DNA from: Jonesia quinghaiensis DSM 15701
GTDB lineage: Bacteria; Actinomycetota; Actinomycetes; Actinomycetales; Cellulomonadaceae
Reading direction: 5' to 3'
DNA: 64,000 bases
Assembly (NCBI RefSeq): GCF_000423205.1
Contig: NZ_AUHN01000004.1
Span: 558,001 to 622,000 of the forward strand
The translations under genes were made by a program, and so were the position numbers. Numbering within the stretch: the stretch's first letter is position 1; every line of letters begins with the position of its first letter. Below are positions 24,267 through 32,551 of the stretch, piece after piece. Below the pieces are notes generated by a model. The model made no database searches, had not been told where the DNA came from, and was given only the letters and a program-made list of their open reading frames with translations.

Positions 24267-27035
24267 ATGCACCTCGAAACAGCCCCACCACAGCTCCAAG
24301 AACTCATCGAGCGTGCCGAATACATGCCCATGGGTGACGAAGAACTCCAAGTCGTCCGCTCGGCAATGAACCTCGCCGAAGAACTAACCCTCGACGGGTG
24401 GGCGTACAAACTACGCCTGTGGCACAACCGTTCCGCATTCCGCATGGGTGACACCGACGCTTTGCTGACCAGCTTCACCCGGTCCCTCGCCATCCACGAC
24501 TCCGACCCAGAACGCTTCCCGCTCGAAGTCGACGAAGACACCCACCTGCTGTTCCAATACAAGTGGGTAGCAGAAATGCTCAACGAATCACCCGCATACT
24601 CACTAGGCCAAATCCAAGGTATCTACGCCGACATGGAACGCCGCTTCCAAGAAGCAGGCGCATCACCATCGGGTTACCTCCAAACCCGCTTCGGTGGCGC
24701 AACAGACCGCGGTGAATGGGCAGAAGCCGAAGAGATCTTCACCCAACTCCAAGCCGCACCCCGCGACGACCTCTCCCACTGCGAAGCGTGCTACCGCTCC
24801 ACCGCAGCGATGTACCACCGCGACAAAGGCCAACCAGAACGAGCCCTCGAACTCTTCGAAGAAATCTTCTCCGGGCACCTGACCTGCGGTGACGAACCAG
24901 AATACTCTGAAGCGCAAGCAATGTTCCTCCACCTGCGAGCCGGTAACCTCGACGCCGCCCGCGCCCTGCACCACAAGAGCTTGACCGCCGTACGCGTCAA
25001 CCCAGACCCCGGCTCCATGCTGCTGCGACACATCGAATTCTGCGTCATCACAGGCAACACCCCCCGTGCGCTCAGCCTGCTCGAACAATTCCCCCGCGTA
25101 TTCGATGTGTCACCACTGAGCGTCACCCGCCAATTCGACTGCCTCACCACACTCGCTGTGCTCTCGAACGCCATGACCAGCGAAGGGCAAGGTCAACTCC
25201 CTATCCGTGGCACCAACGCACCATACTTCGCCACCCTGCTAGGCAGCGAGGTAACCGGTGACCGCACCCCACGCGACATCGAAGACACCGCATGGGCGCG
25301 AGCCCGGGCAATCGCCGATTCCTTCAACACCCGAAACGGCAACACCCACTACACCGCCCTGTACGAATCCAAACAGAACCTCCTCGCCGAACGCTACGAC
25401 CTTCCACTCGGCATCGAAGAGTACGAAACCCCCGTCGACAACGCACCCGTTGCCCAACCCACCACAGTGCTCGACTATGTGGCGGCAGTTCGCAACACCA
25501 TGCTCACCAACCCCCAAGAAGCCGTGAACCTCTACCAGGCTGGCCTGGCACTACCCGCAGACGACAACACCCCAGAGCTGGTGCTCGCGGTCCTGCACGC
25601 CCCAGACGGAGTCCTACCAGACACAGCCCCAACCTTCGACGCCCTCGTGGCGACACTCGGGGAAACAGGGCTACCCGCCCTGGCCGCAACGATGAGTGAA
25701 TACGGGCCACGATTCCTCAAAGACCTCACCAATGAGGACGCCCCAGCACTCACCGCAAAAGCCGCAGAACTAGCGCCACAGCACCCTGTAGATGCCGCAT
25801 ACCTCTACCTCGAACTATCCGACCTCACCGCGCCCACAAACCCAGAACAAGCACTGACCTACGCCACCCAAGCCCAAACCCTCATGCGCGGCCAAGCCGG
25901 ACAATACAAAACAGCACTCATGGTCGCTGGCACCGCACTGAGCCTAGGGAACGTGGAAGACGCATCGGCGGCACTTGATACCGCCGACGCACTCGCACAC
26001 GGCAGCGCACGCCTCGAAACCCACGCAACGTTCCTGCGAGCATCCATCGCAACGCAGCAAGAAAACTGGGACACCGCGCTATCCCTCTTCGACCAAGCCG
26101 CACACCAAGCGCTCAGCAGCGCAGACCACGCAGTAGCGTGGCAACTCTTCGCCCGCAAAGCATCAGTCCACGCCAGCCTAGGCATGCTGCCCGACGCCGC
26201 ACGCGCCATGCGCCGCGCCGTACGCTACGCAACCACAGCGGACATCGACGAGCAGCGCCGCATGAACCTCACCTACACGCTCGGGCGCTACCTCCTCGAC
26301 GCAGGCCTGCCACACGACGCCCTCGCCAACCTCACCGAATCACTAGACTGGCAATTCGAAAACGACGGAGAACCAGAACTCATCCTCGAACACCTGCAAG
26401 CAGTCGGTGAAGCAGGGTACGCAAGCGGCGACTACCAGCAAGCATTCTCCGCCTGGGTGTACGCGCTCGGCTACGCCGAAGACAACAAACAACCAGACCG
26501 CGAATTCACCATCGCCCTGCGCCTCACAGACTTCCTCACCGAGGTAGGACACGAAGAAGCCGTTGACTATGCAGAGCGCGCCTGGAACCTCGCCACCACC
26601 CAAGAGCAACCACTCGCCCAAGCAGAAGCGGCGAAACGCGTCGCGATTGCACAGGTTGTTGTTGCACAAACAACAGACCTCAGCGCACTCGAACGCGGCG
26701 AAGAAGCCCTCAACGCTGACGGCGTAGACCCACAAGACCGGGCCATTGCACTCATCGAACTAAGGATGCACCGTGCCCGCCTCCTGTGGCGCATGGACCA
26801 CAACGAGGAAGCCGCAGCAGCAGCGACCACCGTTGCCGGGATGGCCCGAGACATCGACCTCACCCCTGCACTAGCTGACGCGCTCACCATCGCTGGGCTC
26901 GCACACCGCGACGCAGGGAACACCACCCAAGCCCGCGAAAACCTCGAAGCGGCACGCGACTGCTACGAGGAAGGAATGGACCAAATCGAGTTCCTCAACG
27001 GGCAGATTGAAGCGCTAGGCGGCGGTGCGGAATAA
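24267..27035 (+). CDS. Large tetratricopeptide-repeat protein, partner of the HSP90-family protein
   Basis: A 922-residue cytosolic, Ala/Glu-rich all-helical protein without signal peptide or membrane segment. Repeated helix pairs of TPR type are visible: AEEIFTQLQAAPRDDLSHCE, YHRDKGQPERALELFEEIF, LFDQAAHQALSSADHAVAWQ, RYLLDAGLPHDALANLTESL and AHRDAGNTTQARENLEAAR. The last forms a clean C-terminal TPR. It starts 2 bp after the HSP90-family stop, showing an operon. It probably acts as a scaffold or client adaptor for the chaperone; this is inferred from context alone. Gln/Ala codon use is strongly C-ending. Confidence 0.85.
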   Translation: MHLETAPPQLQELIERAEYMPMGDEELQVVRSAMNLAEELTLDGWAYKLRLWHNRSAFRMGDTDALLTSFTRSLAIHDSDPERFPLEVDEDTHLLFQYKWVAEMLNESPAYSLGQIQGIYADMERRFQEAGASPSGYLQTRFGGATDRGEWAEAEEIFTQLQAAPRDDLSHCEACYRSTAAMYHRDKGQPERALELFEEIFSGHLTCGDEPEYSEAQAMFLHLRAGNLDAARALHHKSLTAVRVNPDPGSMLLRHIEFCVITGNTPRALSLLEQFPRVFDVSPLSVTRQFDCLTTLAVLSNAMTSEGQGQLPIRGTNAPYFATLLGSEVTGDRTPRDIEDTAWARARAIADSFNTRNGNTHYTALYESKQNLLAERYDLPLGIEEYETPVDNAPVAQPTTVLDYVAAVRNTMLTNPQEAVNLYQAGLALPADDNTPELVLAVLHAPDGVLPDTAPTFDALVATLGETGLPALAATMSEYGPRFLKDLTNEDAPALTAKAAELAPQHPVDAAYLYLELSDLTAPTNPEQALTYATQAQTLMRGQAGQYKTALMVAGTALSLGNVEDASAALDTADALAHGSARLETHATFLRASIATQQENWDTALSLFDQAAHQALSSADHAVAWQLFARKASVHASLGMLPDAARAMRRAVRYATTADIDEQRRMNLTYTLGRYLLDAGLPHDALANLTESLDWQFENDGEPELILEHLQAVGEAGYASGDYQQAFSAWVYALGYAEDNKQPDREFTIALRLTDFLTEVGHEEAVDYAERAWNLATTQEQPLAQAEAAKRVAIAQVVVAQTTDLSALERGEEALNADGVDPQDRAIALIELRMHRARLLWRMDHNEEAAAAATTVAGMARDIDLTPALADALTIAGLAHRDAGNTTQARENLEAARDCYEEGMDQIEFLNGQIEALGGGAE

Positions 27036-27057
27036 GTCGCGGTTGGAGGTGCGGCGG

Positions 27058-27090
27058 TGCTGTGGCGGTGCAGTTTGGGCCGCCACAGCA
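27058..27090 (+). terminator. Terminator hairpin after the HSP90-TPR operon
   Basis: Perfect 11-bp arms TGCTGTGGCGG (27058-27068) and CCGCCACAGCA (27080-27090) with an 11-nt loop, 22 bp after the TPR stop. The following sequence (CTTCCAATTCTG) is only mildly T-rich. Confidence 0.6.
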
Positions 27091-27106
27091 CTTCCAATTC
27101 TGCCGT

Positions 27107-27175
27107 CACCCCCCGCCGCCGCGCCTACCTCACCCCCCGCCGCCGCGCCTACCTCACCCCCCGCCCGCGCCTGCC
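27107..27175. repeat. 24-bp tandem repeat, two full units plus a degenerate third
   Basis: The unit begins CACCCCCCGCCGCCGC and ends GCCTACCT (27107-27130 and 27131-27154), followed by a partial copy. It is non-coding and lies between the TPR operon terminator and a family A palindrome. Confidence 0.8.
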
Positions 27176-27197
27176 ACATCCCCTCCACCTCTTCCGC

Positions 27198-27268
27198 TGT
27201 GTGGCATGTTTTAGGCTCATGTGGCATGTTCTGAACAGCATTCTCTGTCCCGGAACATGCCACATGGG
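27198..27268. repeat. Family A palindromic repeat, copy 3
   Basis: The core TGTGGCATGTTTTAGG (27200 on) is followed by 14-bp perfect arms CATGTGGCATGTTC (27218-27231) and GAACATGCCACATG (27253-27266). It is a diverged relative of copies 1 and 2. The remaining bases up to 27486 show no gene other than the leader of the next one. Confidence 0.8.
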
Positions 27269-27486
27269 TCTGCAACCGCGCATGCTTGACCTAGTGCGCC
27301 CGCATGATCTACCCAGCCTCCGGAGTGCCCGCACTTAGCCAGTACGCTGCACGAGCGTCAACAGGGTCTTCACAATAACCACACTGTGCCGAACTTCGAA
27401 AATCGCATATTTCAACCTGCACGGACTTACTCTTTGATCATCGCTCTTAACGAAAGAGCCGATTCTATCGATGTAAGGATGATTCA

Positions 27487-27933
27487 GTGCAAGCTGCGCG
27501 TTTCCTTCAGCTTTCGACAAAGCGAGCCCTCGCAGTGTTGTGCGGAGTTGTTGTCGCCTTGGCCCTCTCAGCAGGCGCTATCGCACTGCATTACGGCGAC
27601 TCTACAAACACTCAGGCGCACAGCGAGTTTTCGCCGGAGGTTCAAGACGACATTGACCGCATTCTCGATTTCAACGAAGGCCTCTCCGAGAAAGATCTCC
27701 TTGTCGAAGTCCAAGACTATGCAGATCAAGAAGGCAAGACTTTGGAGAAAGCTCTCGAGGAGATAGCTTTCGAAACGCGCCACGAACTCTACAGCGACGT
27801 GTCTGAACAGTTTCGGTTTTGCGACGGCTGCACGCTGCAAGAAATCAGCGACATTGACGGGGTCACCCCGTGGTTTGTTGCCGTCAACGTGATTCTCGAT
27901 GTAGTCCAAGAACGCTACGGTCGAGCAGTCTGA
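27487..27933 (+). CDS. Small exported or membrane-anchored protein of unknown function
   Basis: A 148-residue protein starting at GTG 27487, with AAGGA about 7 nt upstream. Residues about 14-34 are hydrophobic (VLCGVVVALALSAGAIALHY), acting as a signal peptide or N-terminal anchor; there is no lipobox. The rest is acidic and helical, with two close cysteines in RFCDGCTLQE that may form a disulphide or metal site outside the cell. The gene is flanked by repeats on one side and by a convergent terminator on the other, and its base composition is less C-rich than the TPR gene before it. No family is recognised. Confidence 0.65.
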   Translation: MQAARFLQLSTKRALAVLCGVVVALALSAGAIALHYGDSTNTQAHSEFSPEVQDDIDRILDFNEGLSEKDLLVEVQDYADQEGKTLEKALEEIAFETRHELYSDVSEQFRFCDGCTLQEISDIDGVTPWFVAVNVILDVVQERYGRAV

Positions 27934-27947
27934 GAAGCTCCATCAAT

Positions 27948-27985
27948 GGTTGGTTGGCCCTAGCGTCTCGAAGAGCCAACCAACC
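27948..27985. terminator. Convergent terminator hairpin
   Basis: Perfect 11-bp arms GGTTGGTTGGC (27948-27958) and GCCAACCAACC (27975-27985) lie between two converging genes. No T-run. Confidence 0.65.
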
Positions 27986-27991
27986 GATCCC

Positions 27992-28564
27992 TCAGCCCAC
28001 AGGATTGCTGGGTGCGACATCGAGAATCCACGTCACCCCAAACCTGTCGGTGAGCATCCCGAACCCGGGGCTCCACGCCGATGCGGCAAGTGGTTCGATC
28101 GTTTCAGCGCCGGCGCTCAACGCTGACCAGTAGGCCTGGACTTCCTCAAGAGAGTCGCCCCGCACCGACACGAAGAATGGTTGATTGGTGATGGTCACCC
28201 CATTGTCACGCTGAGTTGAGTGAGTTGGGTCTTGCCCGACGCCGCCTTGCCCGACGCCGCCTTGCCCGACGCCGCCTTGCCCGACGCCGCCTTGCCCGAC
28301 GCCGCCTTGCCCGGCGCCGCCTTGCCCGGCGCCGCCTTGCCCGGCGTCACGTGGACCGGGGATGTCATACGCCATAACGCGGAAACCGTTGTCGGCGACA
28401 ACCTGCCCGAAAACCACTGAGTTGGCCCCGGGTGCGTCCTGCGGCATACCGAAGTCACCATACGTGGCAATCATTAGCTCTCCACCAAATACAGACTGGT
28501 AAAACTCCAACGCAGAACGAGCGGTGCCACGGAAATTGAGGTGGGTGGTCGTTGTGATGCTCAT
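27992..28564 (-). CDS. PhnB-like / VOC-superfamily protein with an internal GQGGV repeat insert
   Basis: A 190-residue protein. Family members of this 'PhnB/3-demethylubiquinone-like' glyoxalase-fold group are about 140-150 residues long. N-terminal LNFRGTARSALEFYQSVFGG and C-terminal YWSALSAGAETIEPL with WSPGFGMLTDRFGVTWILDV are the paired VOC modules. Between them, after MAYDIPGPRDA, lies a run of eight 5-residue units GQGG(A/V), encoded by a 15-bp tandem repeat, which probably forms a flexible loop. The ATG at 28564 has an AAGGAG-type site in the leader; the frame upstream of it is not conserved-looking. It is divergent from a WYL regulator, a common pairing. Confidence 0.9.
   Translation of the reverse strand: MSITTTTHLNFRGTARSALEFYQSVFGGELMIATYGDFGMPQDAPGANSVVFGQVVADNGFRVMAYDIPGPRDAGQGGAGQGGAGQGGVGQGGVGQGGVGQGGVGQGGVGQDPTHSTQRDNGVTITNQPFFVSVRGDSLEEVQAYWSALSAGAETIEPLAASAWSPGFGMLTDRFGVTWILDVAPSNPVG
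28231..28350. repeat. 15-bp minisatellite within the PhnB-like gene, eight units
   Basis: The unit CTTGCCCGACGCCGC repeats head to tail from 28231. The first five units are identical, the next two read GGC in place of GAC, and the eighth is degenerate at its end. Because 15 is a multiple of 3, copy-number change keeps the frame. Confidence 0.95.
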
Positions 28565-28665
28565 GTTTTCTCCTTGCGGAACAGTGTTGAAACGTGCCGT
28601 GCAATCACCACTCTCACAGGGGTATAGGTCAGGTTTTGTCCTCAACATGAATTAGGCTCAACAGT

Positions 28666-29661
28666 ATGGCCACGACCACGTCGCGTCTCTTGAGCTTGCT
28701 GTCCCTCCTGCAAACCCGGCGGGATTGGCCCGGAGCCCTGCTCGCCGAACGGCTCAATGTCAGTCACCGAACCGTTCGCCGTGATGTCGACCGGCTCCGC
28801 GACATGGGCTACAACATCAGCGCGACGATGGGCCCCGACGGTGGGTACCACCTGGACGCCGGCAACGAATTACCTCCACTGCTTTTCGATGATGACCAAG
28901 CAATCGCCCTCGCGGTCGCTTTGCAGACGGCGACCCTCTCCGGTGCGAATATCGAGGAGGCTGCTGTCCGCGCTCTGGCGACGGTGCGACAGGTCATGCC
29001 CTCGCGCGTGCGGCATCGGCTCGCGGCCCTCACTTTCACCGCACTGACCGGCCCAACCGGCGGCAACACGGACAAAGCGCAGCCCGATGTCCTTGTTGCG
29101 TTATCTGCAGCCATTCGCTCGCGTGAAGTGATGCGATTCGACTACGCGCAGCGCCATACCGACCAACGGATTGGTGAGCCTGCTGTCCCAACCGATGCGC
29201 CACGAAGAGTGGAACCGCACCACCTGGTGACAACGCAGGGGAGGTGGTACCTCGTTGCGTGGGATCTTCAGCGTGATGGGTGGCGAATTTTCCGCGCTGA
29301 CCGCATTTCACCGCGCACCCCCACTGGCCCGCGGTTTATGCCGCGTGAACTACCTGGTGGTGACGCTGCTGAGTTTGTTGCTGCCCGTTTTAAAGGGGCT
29401 GACCGCCGCAATGAATGGCCGTGTGTTGGGCGGGTTATTGTGCATCGTTCAGCGTCTGAGGTGGCCCCGTTTGCTGGTGATGGCATTGTTGAGGCCCTCG
29501 ATAGTCAGCGGTGCAGCCTTACCCTGGGGGCGTGGTCATGGGTGGCGCTTGCGGCGACACTGAACAGTTTTGACGCCGATATTGATGTCTTAAACCCACC
29601 TCAACTGGCCGATGCGTTTGCGCTGCTCGCCGCCCGCAATCGTGCCACGGCATCCCAGTAG
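28666..29661 (+). CDS. WYL-domain helix-turn-helix transcriptional regulator (YafY/DeoR-like)
   Basis: A 331-residue regulator. An N-terminal HTH_11 domain (residues 1-60; LLQTRRDWPGALLAERLNVS, HRTVRRDVDRLRDMGY) is followed by GPDGGYHLDAG. A WYL domain lies at about 135-215 (MRFDYAQR, RRVEPHHLVTTQGRWYLVAW). The C-terminal WCX extension ends near the stop. These proteins bind DNA and sense small ligands or nucleic acids through the WYL pocket. It is divergent from the PhnB-like gene over a 100-bp spacer and probably controls it. Only a short untranslated leader seems available, so it may be leaderless. Confidence 0.93.
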   Translation: MATTTSRLLSLLSLLQTRRDWPGALLAERLNVSHRTVRRDVDRLRDMGYNISATMGPDGGYHLDAGNELPPLLFDDDQAIALAVALQTATLSGANIEEAAVRALATVRQVMPSRVRHRLAALTFTALTGPTGGNTDKAQPDVLVALSAAIRSREVMRFDYAQRHTDQRIGEPAVPTDAPRRVEPHHLVTTQGRWYLVAWDLQRDGWRIFRADRISPRTPTGPRFMPRELPGGDAAEFVAARFKGADRRNEWPCVGRVIVHRSASEVAPFAGDGIVEALDSQRCSLTLGAWSWVALAATLNSFDADIDVLNPPQLADAFALLAARNRATASQ

Positions 29662-29752
29662 CCCTAGCCGCCCCTTCCTTGCCAAGTCCACCTCAACCAC
29701 CACTGGGTTCTTCTGACCTACCGATTCCCCACTACCTGGGCACCCCTCCCGT

Positions 29753-29808
29753 CGAAAGTGGGATTGTGCCCACTTTCCCTTTCGAAAGTGGGCACAATCC
29801 CACTTTCG
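29753..29808. repeat. Perfect 25-bp inverted repeat with internally palindromic arms
   Basis: Arms 29753-29777 and 29784-29808 are perfectly complementary around a 6-nt loop. Each arm is itself a hairpin (GAAAGTGGG-attgtg-CCCACTTTC), so the element can fold as one long hairpin or two short ones. It lies downstream of the WYL regulator and could terminate it. No T-run follows. Confidence 0.95.
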
Positions 29809-29809
29809 A

Positions 29810-29868
29810 TGAGTGAGTGAGTGAGTGAGTGAGTGAGTGAGTGAGTGAGTGAATGAATGAATGAATGG
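29810..29868. repeat. Tetranucleotide microsatellite (TGAG)n-(TGAA)n
   Basis: About ten copies of TGAG run into four copies of TGAA, starting directly after the 25-bp inverted repeat. The tract is non-coding on both strands in any supported gene. The rest of the 29662-30160 spacer holds at most one tiny ORF (29969). Confidence 0.95.
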
Positions 29869-29968
29869 GTGAGGAGTGCTACGCGGCCGAATTAGGGCGG
29901 ATGTGACGGGCGGGGAGAGAGCGTTCGCAAGTAGTGGCAGCAACCCGAGAGGCAGTTACAGTCACGAT

Positions 29969-30088
29969 GTGACCACCACTCCCAGCGCACCTACATCCAG
30001 CGCACCTACACCGAGCGGACTCAGCGGCGCCGGCTGTTGGGAATGCCACCCACTGCACTGTCCCTGTCAGGTCGCTAAGGATGAATAA
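29969..30088 (+). CDS. Tentative 39-residue cysteine-rich peptide
   Basis: A GTG-started ORF encoding a Ser/Thr/Pro-rich N-terminus and the cysteine cluster GCWECHPLHCPCQVAKDE, which resembles a small zinc-binding knuckle (C-x2-C-x4-C-x-C). No good ribosome site is seen (GAGAGG is about 15 nt away). It may be chance. It is listed because of the motif. Confidence 0.22.
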   Translation: MTTTPSAPTSSAPTPSGLSGAGCWECHPLHCPCQVAKDE

Positions 30089-30160
30089 CAGTGGCGTTGA
30101 ATGGAATAGGGAAGCTTGCGCCAAGGGCGAGTTCGTGGTTGGCGCCTACAACCCGGTCAG

Positions 30161-31561
30161 CTACAGCCCAACAACCTCAGCAAGGTGACGGTTCACCAAC
30201 CGGCGTTCCGGGTCAAGTTCAGCAGCTAGCACCCGGAACTCACCAATCTTCGGGTACAGGCTTTCCAAACGGTCGCGCCCAAACCGGTGCAGTTTTCCCC
30301 AGTGGGGGCGGGCATCGAACGGTGCAAGGGCGGCTTCAAGGTCGGGAAGGAACCGCAGCACGTCGCGTTCCATGGGCCGCCACGTGAAGTGCAATCCGAC
30401 GGTTGGTTCAACACCGGACGGGCTCAACCAGGCGCCATCTGGCGCCATGGTACGAATTTCTGACACAAACAGCAGCGGCACGATGCGCGGCCCAAGTTCC
30501 CTCACCGCCGCGATCGCTGCCAGCGCGTGGCGGCGGGGGATGAGGTATTCGGATTGGAGTTCTTCACCTTTGGACGGGGTGAACCCCATCTTGAAGTGAG
30601 GGAGCCGGTCTAACGGCGCTCCCGGTACGCCGAGTTGGTCTGTGCAGTGAACAGGGTCTGTGTGGGGTAGGGGGTGGAGTTTTTCGGTGGCTGGCATCGC
30701 ACCCAGTGCGGTGAGGAGCTCGATGCCAGGTGGGGGCGCATCGGCTGAAGCAGCCGCCGCGCCAGCCTGTCGCGCATCGGCGGAACCTGATTCGGTGCGC
30801 GCGCTGTGCACCGCAGATTTTAGCCACACTTGGTCGACGCCTTCGCCATCCCAGCGGGTAAACATAGACACGGAGTAAGCCGCCGAGGTCACGGCATCAA
30901 ACTGGGCGTCGAGCGCACCCCACGACAGGTTGGTCATAAGGTCTTGACGCACGAGGAAAGCGGGGTGAACCCGCAAGTCCACAAAGACAACAGCCCCAAG
31001 CGCCCCCAAATGAACGGCTGATTCCCACGGAAGGTCATCGGTGCCATCCCGGCGCGCGTGCAGCACATCGCCGCGCGGCGTCACAAGAGTGAACCCGTCT
31101 ACGGCGCCAACGAGAGCTTGGTTGGTGTCCCCAGAACCGTGCGTCCCGGTGGCGATAGCCCCCGCAATGGTGATGTGCGGAAGGGACGCAAAGTTGCTAA
31201 GCGACCAGCCATCGGCGGCAAGTTTTTGGGCAACTGCACCGTAGGTGGCGCCGCCTGGTACTCGCACGATGCCCGTGCCATCTGATTGCGCATCAACGGT
31301 GAGCGGGTTCTCGGGGAGGGGTTCAAGCCGTGAGGTGAGGATGTGCGTGCCGGTGGTGTTGGCAATGTCGTTAAAGCAGTGGGTTGAGCCAAGGAGTGTG
31401 ATGGGTCCGGTGGTGTGAGTGAATGCGCGTTGCAGTTCTTCAACCGACCGTGGGGCGATAACGTCGCGGGCTGTGTAGGTGAGGTTGCCTGCCCAGTTTT
31501 TCCGCATGGTGTGTCCAGTTGCTGGTGAGGGGTCCGGCATGCCGGGGATGAGGTGCGTCAT
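30161..31561 (-). CDS. FAD-linked alditol oxidase (VAO family)
   Basis: A 466-residue flavoprotein oxidising the terminal hydroxyl of sugar alcohols (xylitol, sorbitol) with H2O2 release, by similarity to Streptomyces alditol oxidase. It has NWAGNLTYTARDV near the N-terminus, LLGSTHCFNDIA with His61 at the position that covalently binds FAD, and SLPHITIAGAIATGTHGSG (FAD pyrophosphate loop). The C-terminal ALO domain contains LHFTWRPM and ARPHWGKLHRF. Residues about 253-280 form an Ala/Ser-rich low-complexity insert. The ATG at 31561 is chosen because GGAGAAGC precedes it closely; two upstream ATGs lack a site. No export signal is present. Confidence 0.9.
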   Translation of the reverse strand: MTHLIPGMPDPSPATGHTMRKNWAGNLTYTARDVIAPRSVEELQRAFTHTTGPITLLGSTHCFNDIANTTGTHILTSRLEPLPENPLTVDAQSDGTGIVRVPGGATYGAVAQKLAADGWSLSNFASLPHITIAGAIATGTHGSGDTNQALVGAVDGFTLVTPRGDVLHARRDGTDDLPWESAVHLGALGAVVFVDLRVHPAFLVRQDLMTNLSWGALDAQFDAVTSAAYSVSMFTRWDGEGVDQVWLKSAVHSARTESGSADARQAGAAAASADAPPPGIELLTALGAMPATEKLHPLPHTDPVHCTDQLGVPGAPLDRLPHFKMGFTPSKGEELQSEYLIPRRHALAAIAAVRELGPRIVPLLFVSEIRTMAPDGAWLSPSGVEPTVGLHFTWRPMERDVLRFLPDLEAALAPFDARPHWGKLHRFGRDRLESLYPKIGEFRVLAAELDPERRLVNRHLAEVVGL

Positions 31562-31615
31562 TGCTTCTCCACTGGTCAGGGTTTCTTTCATCCTGCCCGT
31601 TGTGGGCGGGCGGCG

Positions 31616-31663
31616 CAAAAGGGGCCGGGGCGACTACTCGTTGGGAGTAGTGGCCCCGGCCCC
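31616..31663 (-). terminator. Long terminator hairpin of the YgjV-GNAT gene
   Basis: GGGGCCGGGGC (31621-31631) and ACTACTC (31633-31639) pair with GAGTAGT (31645-31651) and GCCCCGGCCCC (31653-31663), an 18-bp stem with a single mismatch. On the minus strand it is followed by TTTT. It lies between the YgjV-GNAT gene and the alditol oxidase start. Confidence 0.8.
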
Positions 31664-31713
31664 TTTGTGGTTGTGCGATGACGCTACGCCGGCGCGGCTA
31701 ACGTGCGGCGGGT

Positions 31714-32340
31714 TTAGGCTGCAACTGTTAGTGCGAGGCGCCCATCAGCTGGGGTGAACCCGACTGCTTCGTAGTATTTGCGGGTTGGCGCATCGACGTT
31801 TGTGGGTGCCATGACGCGGGTGAGGCCGCGTGAGGTGAGTAACCCAGAGTCTTGGAACAGGTAACGCCCGGGGGAGAAGTCCCGGAAACGTGGGGTGACG
31901 TAGTCCAGGAGGATGTGCGCGGTTCCGTCAGCGTCTGTGTTGAGCAGAACCAGCCCGACCGTTTCGTCATCGTGGAGCACGAGGTGAGCTTCAGTGGCGG
32001 GGGTGTTGTTCGCCGTGAAGTCAGGGTGCGTAGCGGCGATGTCTGTGGCGTGCTTGGTGAGCAGAAACGCGACGTAGGCGTCATCGGGGCTGACGGTTAC
32101 AACCGTGTAGGCGCGCTCGTTTTCTTTCGCTGCGAGAAGTTTCCGCAGGTGATAAATGTTGATAATGGCTAGTACGGCGTTTAAGCCGAGGATTGGCCAC
32201 ACTGCGCCCATGAGCGCGTACACCACGGAAATGGTGCAACCGGTCAGGTTGAGCACCCGCAGCCGTAGGATCCGGGTCTGCAATAGCGAGACCACGACGA
32301 TTCCCGAGCCGACCCACCCGAGTACATCCAACCAGTTCAT
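31714..32340 (-). CDS. YgjV-like membrane domain fused to a GNAT-type acetyltransferase-like domain
   Basis: A 208-residue protein. Residues 1 to about 70 hold three short membrane segments (LDVLGWVGSGIVVVSLLQ, LNLTGCTISVVYALMGAVW, ILGLNAVLAIINIYHL), as in the YgjV/PnuC-like family. Residues about 75-208 read as a GNAT fold, with a probable acceptor strand HLVLHDDETVGLVLLN, a YLFQDSGLLTSRGL helix and a closing VDAPTRKYYEAVGF typical of N-acetyltransferases. The acetyl-CoA loop (R/Q-x-x-G-x-G/A) is not obvious, so catalytic activity is uncertain. Its role may be a membrane-tethered acyltransferase or sensor. Confidence 0.8.
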   Translation of the reverse strand: MNWLDVLGWVGSGIVVVSLLQTRILRLRVLNLTGCTISVVYALMGAVWPILGLNAVLAIINIYHLRKLLAAKENERAYTVVTVSPDDAYVAFLLTKHATDIAATHPDFTANNTPATEAHLVLHDDETVGLVLLNTDADGTAHILLDYVTPRFRDFSPGRYLFQDSGLLTSRGLTRVMAPTNVDAPTRKYYEAVGFTPADGRLALTVAA

Positions 32341-32551
32341 GTGTTCCTCCTTGAGAATGTGCCCTTAACTGTACGACGGCGCACACCCTTTTGGGGAGGT
32401 ACTACGGCTCACTGTTTTCAAGACGTTATGCGCTTTACCCTCCAGCGGTATCGGAATCCGTGATGGGGGCGTGATGGGGGCGGTGTGTGCTTCGTTTGCT
32501 AACCCGCTTTCTCCCAATTGACACCCTGCCCAGCAGCACTCACTCGCATGC

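Noticed and set aside
28231-28350. Possible CRISPR array
   Set aside because: Units are contiguous 15-bp repeats without spacers, in frame within a gene; no cas genes nearby.
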